From Comamonadaceae bacterium (GTDB lineage: Bacteria; Pseudomonadota; Gammaproteobacteria; Burkholderiales; Burkholderiaceae_C): DNA of 12,115 nt. The position numbers and the translations under genes are program-made. The stretch spans positions 1 through 12,115 of the forward strand of contig CANGYC010000046.1 in the NCBI GenBank assembly GCA_947457975.1, in the 5' to 3' direction. The notes beneath the pieces are model-generated. The model saw only the letters and a program-made list of their open reading frames with translations, was not told where the DNA came from and ran no database searches. Numbering within the stretch: the stretch's first letter is position 1; the number at the start of each line of letters is the position of its first letter. This document shows, piece after piece, positions 6,965 to 12,115 of this stretch.

Positions 6965-6973
6965 TGTACGTAA

Positions 6974-8152
6974 ATGGCGAACGACTATCTCTTCACGTCC
7001 GAATCGGTTTCCGAAGGTCACCCCGACAAGGTGGCCGACCAGATTTCGGACGCCATCCTCGATGCGATCTTCGCGCAGGACCCGAGGTCCCGCGTGGCCG
7101 CCGAAACCCTGACCAACACCGGTCTGGTGGTGCTGGCCGGCGAGATCACGACCAACGCGCATGTGGACTACATCCAGGTCGCGCGCGACACCATCAAGCG
7201 CATCGGCTACGACAACACCGACTACGGCATCGACTACAAGGGCTGCGCGGTCATGGTCTGCTACGACAAGCAGTCCAACGACATCGCCCAGGGTGTCAAC
7301 CATGCGTCCGACGACCACCTGAACATCGGCGCTGGCGACCAAGGCCTGATGTTCGGCTATGCCTGCGACGAGACGCCCGAGCTGATGCCCGCGCCCATTT
7401 ACTACGCGCACCGCCTGGTCGAGCGCCAAGCGCAATTGCGCAAAGACGGCCGCCTGCCCTTCCTGCGTCCCGACGCCAAGAGCCAGGTCACCATGCGCTA
7501 TGTGGACGGCAAGCCGCACAGCATCGACACCGTGGTGCTGTCCAGCCAGCACGCCCCCGAGATGAGCCTGGGCGACAAGATGAAGCCGGCCTTCGTCGCG
7601 GCGGTGAGCGAGGAAATCATCAAGCCTGTACTGCCCAGGGAGTGGCTCAAGGACACGAACTACCTGATCAACCCGACCGGCCGCTTCGTCATCGGCGGCC
7701 CGCAGGGCGATTGCGGTCTGACCGGCCGCAAGATCATCGTCGACACCTACGGCGGCGCCTGCCCGCACGGCGGTGGCGCCTTCTCGGGCAAGGACCCCTC
7801 CAAGGTCGACCGCAGCGCTGCCTACGCAGCCCGCTACGTGGCCAAGAACGTGGTGGCCGCAGGCCTGGCCAAGCAGTGCCAGGTGCAGGTGGCCTACGCC
7901 ATCGGCGTGGCGCGTCCGATGAACGTGACGGTGTACACCGAGGGCACCGGCGTCATCTCCGACGACAAGATTGCCGCCCTGGTCAACGAGCACTTCGACC
8001 TGCGCCCCAAGGGCATCATCCAGATGCTGGATCTGCTGCGTCCGATCTACTCGAAGACAGCCGCCTACGGCCACTTCGGGCGCGAAGAGCCAGAGTTCAC
8101 CTGGGAACGCACGGATAAGGCCGCCGCCCTGCGCGCCGCAGCCGGCCTGTGA
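6974..8152 (+). CDS. metK: S-adenosylmethionine synthetase (methionine adenosyltransferase)
   Basis: A cytoplasmic enzyme that makes S-adenosylmethionine from methionine and ATP and releases phosphate and pyrophosphate. The 392-residue length is normal for the family. The N-terminal [13 protein letters not shown] (residues 15-27, with catalytic His16 and metal-binding Asp18) is followed by the ATP-contacting hexapeptide GAGDQG at 119-124. The DTYGG then [16 protein letters not shown] block lies near 257-280, and the C-terminal domain is intact. The ATG at 6974 is set by an AGGAG ribosome site. The leader holds a perfect TATAAT and a SAM-II-type aptamer, implying feedback repression by the product. 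The stop overlaps the GTG of the downstream amidase and no terminator is visible there. Together with ahcY to the right it forms the methyl cycle. Confidence 0.98.
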   Translation: MANDYLFTSESVSEGHPDKVADQISDAILDAIFAQDPRSRVAAETLTNTGLVVLAGEITTNAHVDYIQVARDTIKRIGYDNTDYGIDYKGCAVMVCYDKQSNDIAQGVNHASDDHLNIGAGDQGLMFGYACDETPELMPAPIYYAHRLVERQAQLRKDGRLPFLRPDAKSQVTMRYVDGKPHSIDTVVLSSQHAPEMSLGDKMKPAFVAAVSEEIIKPVLPREWLKDTNYLINPTGRFVIGGPQGDCGLTGRKIIVDTYGGACPHGGGAFSGKDPSKVDRSAAYAARYVAKNVVAAGLAKQCQVQVAYAIGVARPMNVTVYTEGTGVISDDKIAALVNEHFDLRPKGIIQMLDLLRPIYSKTAAYGHFGREEPEFTWERTDKAAALRAAAGL

Positions 8153-9750
8153 AGCGTCGGGCTGCCCTACAGGCCCTGAGCGGCGGGGCAGCCCTCTTGT
8201 CGCTGGCCCCCATGGCCACCTCCGCACAGCCCTTGCGCATCGACCCCGCCCGCGCCACCACCGCCAGCCTCGGTCGCGCCTTGCGTGCCGGCCGCACCAG
8301 CGTTCAAGCCATCGCCCAATCGCATCTCGACCGCATCGCAGCCCTGGACCGCGCAGGTCCGCGCCTGAACAGCATCATCGAACTCAACCCCGATGTGCTG
8401 AAGGAAGCCAAGCGGCTGGACGCACTCGCCCGCAAGGGCCAATGGCTCGGCCCCCTTCACGGCATCCCGGTGCTGCTGAAGGACAACGTGGCCACCGGCG
8501 ACCGCATGCAAACCACCGCCGGCTCGCTGGCCTTGGAAGGAACCCGTGCTGCGCGCGACGCTGCCATCGTCGAGCAACTGCGCGCCGCCGGCGCATTGAT
8601 CCTGGCCAAGACCAACCTCAGCGAGTGGGCCAACATCCGCTCCAACCGCTCCACCAGCGGCTGGAGCAGCCGCGGCGGCCTGACCCGCAACCCCTACGCA
8701 CTGGACCGCAACACCAGCGGCAGCAGTTCGGGCACAGGTGCGGCCATCGCCGCAGGCCTGGGTGTGCTGGGCGTGGGCACCGAAACCGACGGCTCCATCA
8801 TTTCTCCGGCCATGCGCAACGGGCTGGTGGGGCTCAAGCCCACGGTGGGCCGCGTCAGCCGCGACGGCATCATCCCGATTTCCCACACGCAGGACACGGC
8901 CGGGCCCATGACCCGCACCGTCGCCGATGCGGCCGCGCTGATGCAGGCCATCAGCGCACACGACCCACGCGACGTGGCGATGCAAGGCGCGCCTGCCGCA
9001 CCCGACTACCACGCCGCGCTCCAGCCCACTGCCCTGCAGGGCGTCCGCCTGGGTGTGGCTCGCAACCAACTCAATGCGCATACGGGCATCGGCGCCCTGT
9101 TCGAGCGCAGCCTGCAACAGCTCAAGCAGCTCGGCGCGGAGTTGGTGGACGTGCAGGCCCCGCGCCCGGCCACCTGGAGCGCCGATGAACTCACCGTGCT
9201 GCTGGTTGAACTCAAGGCCGGCCTTGCTGCGTGGCTGGCCGAATTCGCCCCACAGGCACGGGTGCGCAACCTTGACGACATCATCGCCTTCAACGAGGCC
9301 AACGCTGCCAAGGTGATGCCGCACTTCGGGCAAGAACTCTTTCTGCAAGCGCGCGCCCTTGGCGACCTGGACAGCCCCGGCTACAAGGCAGCGCTTGAGA
9401 AATGCCGCCGACTGGCCCGTACCGAAGGCTTGGAAGCCCTGTTTGCCAAGGAACAGATCCAGGCCCTGGTGGCCCCCAGCGGCGGCCTGGCCTCGCTGAC
9501 CGACTTGGGCGCGGGCGACCACTCCACCGGCGGCTTCTCGTCTGCCGCGGCCGTGGCCGGCCTGCCGCACCTCACCGTGCCCATGGGCGTGGTCGGCATA
9601 CAGGGCGGCGCCGTATTGCCCGCAGGCCTGTCCTTCGTGGGACCCGCGTGGAGCGAAGACACGCTGCTGGGCTACGGGTTCGCCTTTGAACGGGCCGGCC
9701 CTCAGCGCGTGTCGCCTGCCTTCCGGCGGTACTCCACCGCCAACGCCTGA
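8149..9750 (+). CDS. Exported amidase-signature family protein, possibly peptide-amidase-like
   Basis: A 533-residue hydrolase of the amidase signature family, which cleaves carboxamide bonds. The Ser-cisSer-Lys triad is visible. Lys111 lies in PVLLKDN, cis-Ser192 in SGSSSGTG, and the nucleophile Ser216 in TDGSIISPA, exactly 24 residues on as in fatty acid amide hydrolase and peptide amidase. The usual GGSSGG is SGSSSG here, a mild variation. Residues 1-26 look like a signal peptide (KRR, then a hydrophobic stretch, then TSAQP), so the enzyme is probably periplasmic. This makes the GatA role unlikely and suggests a relative of Stenotrophomonas peptide amidase. The GTG start overlaps the metK TGA and has no ribosome site of its own, which implies translational coupling. 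A later ATG at 8212 would destroy the signal peptide. The substrate cannot be told from sequence. Confidence 0.88.
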   Translation: MKRRAALQALSGGAALLSLAPMATSAQPLRIDPARATTASLGRALRAGRTSVQAIAQSHLDRIAALDRAGPRLNSIIELNPDVLKEAKRLDALARKGQWLGPLHGIPVLLKDNVATGDRMQTTAGSLALEGTRAARDAAIVEQLRAAGALILAKTNLSEWANIRSNRSTSGWSSRGGLTRNPYALDRNTSGSSSGTGAAIAAGLGVLGVGTETDGSIISPAMRNGLVGLKPTVGRVSRDGIIPISHTQDTAGPMTRTVADAAALMQAISAHDPRDVAMQGAPAAPDYHAALQPTALQGVRLGVARNQLNAHTGIGALFERSLQQLKQLGAELVDVQAPRPATWSADELTVLLVELKAGLAAWLAEFAPQARVRNLDDIIAFNEANAAKVMPHFGQELFLQARALGDLDSPGYKAALEKCRRLARTEGLEALFAKEQIQALVAPSGGLASLTDLGAGDHSTGGFSSAAAVAGLPHLTVPMGVVGIQGGAVLPAGLSFVGPAWSEDTLLGYGFAFERAGPQRVSPAFRRYSTANA

Positions 9751-9790
9751 GCTGGGCGGCAGACACGGGCTTCAAGCGCCATTCAGCTCA
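9748..9790. repeat. Inverted repeat spanning the two convergent stop codons
   Basis: TGAGCTG (9748-9754) and CAGCTCA (9784-9790) are exact reverse complements, and inner GGCG (9755-9758) can pair with CGCC (9777-9780) across a three-base bulge. The stem covers the amidase stop and the transporter stop on opposite strands. It could be a shared, weak bidirectional transcript end, but neither side has a T tract. Confidence 0.4.
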
Positions 9791-11015
9791 GTGCCCGCTG
9801 CCGGGAGGCCAAGACACTGCCCAACGCCAGGATGACAGCACTCACCACGAACCCGCGCTGCAAGCCGCCGGCGCCGTCGGCCACCAAGCCCACCAGCACC
9901 GGCCCCACGATCTGTCCAACCGCAAAGATGATGGTGAAGGCCGCAATCCCCGAAGGCCAGGCCGCCTTCACACAGTTGTGGCGCACGAGCGCGGTGGTCG
10001 AGGCCACCACCGACAGGAACACGCTGCCGAACAGGGCCCCCGACACGAATACCGCCACCGGATGCGCACTCAGCACGGGCAAGACCGTGGCCAGCGCCAA
10101 CAGGCCGTTGAGCGTGGCCATCGGCCGACCGCCCCGGTGCCGCTGGAGCAGACCGGCCCACAGCCATGAAGAGGCCACCACGCCCACGCCCAGCAGCACA
10201 TAGAAAGCCGTGAGCACCGGCGCACTCAGGCCTTGCTCTCGCAGCAAGGTAATGATGAAGGTCATGTAGCCGATGTAGCCCAGGCCGAAGCACAGATAGC
10301 CCAACAAACCAAACATCAGCGCGCGCAAGGGTGCAGGCTCGCGCAGCGCGGCCGGCACCGGTGGGCTCGTCATGCCGCGCGTCATGATCAACATGCCCAG
10401 GTTGGCGAACAGGGCCAGCGCCGCCAGCACCACCCAGGCCCGCTGCCAGTCGGCCGGGGACGCTGTGCCCAGGGACCCAGCCACCCACGCGCCCAAGGCT
10501 GCAGCCCCCTCGGGCCCCATCGCCCAGGGCACCATCAACGAACAGGCCACGATGCCCAAGCCCGTTCCGCCGTAATAGATGCCCAGAATGAGGCCGGATC
10601 GCTGTGCACCACCGGGCCGCTGGGCCAGCGAAGCCGCCAACAAGCCCCCACCGGCGAAGCTGGCCGCGCTGGCCACCCCGCTGGCAAAGCGCAGCGCGAA
10701 GAGCGCCTCTTCCGATCGCACCAGGCCATGAAGCAGCAGCGTCACACAGGCGCCCACGCCACCGGCCACCACCACGTGCCGGCCGTCGAACCGGGCCTGC
10801 CACCGAGGCAACATCAAGGCACCCGCCAGATAACCCGCCGCATTGACCGTGTTCATGGCGCCAGCCGTGGCATAGCTCCAGTCCAAGTCGGCCCGCATCG
10901 CCGGCAGCAGCAGCGCGTAGGCAAAGCGGGCCAGGCCCAAGGAGACAGCCGAAGCCAGGGCCAGGCCCATGGCCGTGTACAGCAGGCCCGCACCTTCCCC
11001 GGAATCCGACTTCAT
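9783..11015 (-). CDS. YbfB/YjiJ family major facilitator transporter
   Basis: A 410-residue inner-membrane protein with about twelve hydrophobic segments spread along its length, a short cytoplasmic-type loop in the middle (about residues 210-230) and basic residues after helix pairs, as in the major facilitator superfamily. The N-terminal [20 protein letters not shown] and the following [11 protein letters not shown] resemble the YbfB/YjiJ family, whose substrates are mostly unknown. I set the start at the ATG at 11015, preceded four bases away by GAGGAGGG. The frame stays open for 70 more codons upstream, but that extension is not hydrophobic, has no ribosome site and runs antisense through the ahcY riboswitch. 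The gene is convergent with the amidase and divergent from ahcY. Nothing seen links it to methyl metabolism beyond position. Confidence 0.87.
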   Translation of the reverse strand: MKSDSGEGAGLLYTAMGLALASAVSLGLARFAYALLLPAMRADLDWSYATAGAMNTVNAAGYLAGALMLPRWQARFDGRHVVVAGGVGACVTLLLHGLVRSEEALFALRFASGVASAASFAGGGLLAASLAQRPGGAQRSGLILGIYYGGTGLGIVACSLMVPWAMGPEGAAALGAWVAGSLGTASPADWQRAWVVLAALALFANLGMLIMTRGMTSPPVPAALREPAPLRALMFGLLGYLCFGLGYIGYMTFIITLLREQGLSAPVLTAFYVLLGVGVVASSWLWAGLLQRHRGGRPMATLNGLLALATVLPVLSAHPVAVFVSGALFGSVFLSVVASTTALVRHNCVKAAWPSGIAAFTIIFAVGQIVGPVLVGLVADGAGGLQRGFVVSAVILALGSVLASRQRALS

Positions 11016-11019
11016 TGCA

Positions 11020-11027
11020 CCCTCCTC
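11020..11027 (-). promoter_or_regulatory. Ribosome binding site of the MFS transporter
   Basis: GAGGAGGG on the minus strand sits four bases before the ATG at 11015. This strong match decides the start against the much longer open frame that reaches 11225. Confidence 0.75.
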
Positions 11028-11058
11028 ACGCCAGGCGACATGCATGCACCGCATGAAC

Positions 11059-11074
11059 CATTCCGCCAGGAATG
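11059..11074. repeat. Palindrome CATTCC-N4-GGAATG between transporter and ahcY
   Basis: A perfect six-base inverted repeat with a four-base centre (GCCA), 44 bases upstream of the transporter start. Its size and place suit a dimeric regulator operator, but no regulator gene is nearby and the pattern could be chance. A smaller repeat CGAC-N5-GTCG follows at 11081-11093. Confidence 0.35.
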
Positions 11075-11129
11075 CCCCTTCGACCCAGTGTCGCATGTCA
11101 TCCCTTCCACCCGGCAATGGGCGCTCGGG

Positions 11130-11135
11130 TAAACT
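11130..11135 (+). promoter_or_regulatory. Candidate -10 box for ahcY
   Basis: TAAACT matches the -10 consensus at four of six positions. A start about seven bases on (near 11142) would fall three bases before the P1 stem of the SAH riboswitch, the same arrangement as at metK. The -35 region (TTCCAC, 11105-11110, 19-base spacer) is weak. Confidence 0.4.
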
Positions 11136-11144
11136 GCGGGCACC

Positions 11145-11223
11145 TTCCGAGGAGCGCTGCGAGACGCTCGTGTGTGTCCACACGAAAGTCGTCCCAGGCT
11201 CGGAACCGTGTCCAACCGCGCTC
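11145..11223 (+). promoter_or_regulatory. SAH riboswitch upstream of ahcY
   Basis: An aptamer for S-adenosylhomocysteine that raises expression when SAH accumulates. P1 is TTCCGAG (11145-11151) with CTCGGAA (11199-11205), seven perfect pairs. The pseudoknot is GAGCGC (11152-11157) with GCGCTC (11218-11223), six perfect pairs. The internal arm has GACG (11163-11166) with CGTC (11190-11193) and CGTGTG (11169-11174) with CACACG (11179-11184), capped by TGTC. The conserved strings GAGGAGCGCTGCGA, CCCAGGCTCGG and GCGCTCACC match the known SAH element as I recall it, and the next gene removes SAH, as expected. The arm capped by TGTC is the variable region of the motif. Confidence 0.93.
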
Positions 11224-11230
11224 ACCCTGC

Positions 11231-11318
11231 TTCGGCCCGTTCATGCGGGCGTGCACGGCGAGCCGAACCCTTCATCGACTCTCCCTGCGCGTCACGTTAC
11301 GGCGGCGCACGCAGCAGG
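11231..11318 (+). promoter_or_regulatory. Possible alternative hairpins in the ahcY leader (expression platform)
   Basis: Downstream of the aptamer are GCCCG (11235-11239) with CGGGC (11246-11250), and TTCGGC (11231-11236) with GCCGAA (11262-11267). These two share bases 11235-11236 and so compete. CTGCG (11285-11289) can pair with CGCAG (11310-11314). No T tract follows any of them and no clear anti-Shine-Dalgarno was found, so the mode of control is unclear. Confidence 0.3.
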
Positions 11319-11336
11319 CTCCAACTTTCATTTTTC

Positions 11337-11340
11337 GGAG
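11337..11340 (+). promoter_or_regulatory. ahcY ribosome binding site
   Basis: GGAG lies nine bases before the ATG at 11350, just after a T-rich run at 11331-11335. It fixes the ahcY start. Confidence 0.65.
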
Positions 11341-11349
11341 CAAAGAGTC

Positions 11350-12115
<766 letters not shown>

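Noticed and set aside
6936..6973. Intrinsic terminator in the metK leader
   Set aside because: The GC-rich hairpin at 6915-6944 is followed by GCCGAGCAAC rather than a T run, so Rho-independent termination is not supported.
6956..8227. 423-codon minus-strand frame opposite metK
   Set aside because: It mirrors the metK codons completely. The Val/Asp/Gly/His-rich translation is typical of the complement of a high-GC gene, and it runs over the metK leader.
7971..9188. 405-codon plus-strand frame crossing metK and the amidase
   Set aside because: It is out of frame with both real genes, and its Arg/Pro/His-rich translation is a frame-shift product of GC-rich codons.
8167..9570. 467-codon minus-strand frame opposite the amidase
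   Set aside because: Antisense shadow with no recognisable motif, while the plus strand encodes a complete amidase triad.
11016..11225. 70-codon N-terminal extension of the MFS transporter
   Set aside because: A strong GAGGAGGG site selects the ATG at 11015, and the extension is not membrane-like and would be antisense to the SAH riboswitch.

Overview
The window is a stretch of GC-rich bacterial chromosome. It most resembles a betaproteobacterium of the Burkholderiales, probably Comamonadaceae. That view rests on the cytochrome c / resB / ccsB cluster divergent from engB, tandem lipid A-type acyltransferases divergent from metK, an SAH riboswitch ahead of ahcY, and protein features recalled from that family. 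No mobile element, tRNA, rRNA or CRISPR array is visible, and it reads as core genome.

Positions 1-4160 (minus strand) carry a cytochrome c module. A diheme cytochrome c4-type protein (3528-4160) is followed by a strong intrinsic terminator (3371-3401), then resB (1169-3304) and ccsB (from 1172 past the left edge). resB and ccsB overlap by four bases and together form the System II heme-attachment machine. That machine would mature c-type cytochromes such as the one encoded upstream. Divergent from it is engB (4305-5018, plus), a ribosome-assembly GTPase.

Positions 5033-6795 (minus) carry two LpxL/LpxM-type acyltransferases overlapping by four bases, likely for lipid A acylation. They are divergent from metK (6974-8152, plus), SAM synthetase. 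The metK leader folds, by hand, into an H-type pseudoknot matching the SAM-II riboswitch, placed right after a perfect TATAAT. A GTG-started, exported amidase-signature protein (8149-9750) overlaps the metK stop and may share its transcript.

Positions 9783-11015 (minus) encode a YbfB/YjiJ-type MFS transporter, convergent with the amidase. The divergent region 11016-11349 contains a clear SAH riboswitch (11145-11223) and then ahcY (11350 onward, cut by the right edge), S-adenosylhomocysteine hydrolase.

The main story is the methyl cycle. The SAM-making gene metK appears to be controlled by a SAM-sensing RNA, and the SAH-removing gene ahcY by an SAH-sensing RNA, about 4.4 kb apart on the same strand. 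I found no clearly new protein system. The most notable items are the SAM-II element outside its usual alphaproteobacterial setting, its possible downstream switch structure, and the amidase coupled to metK.
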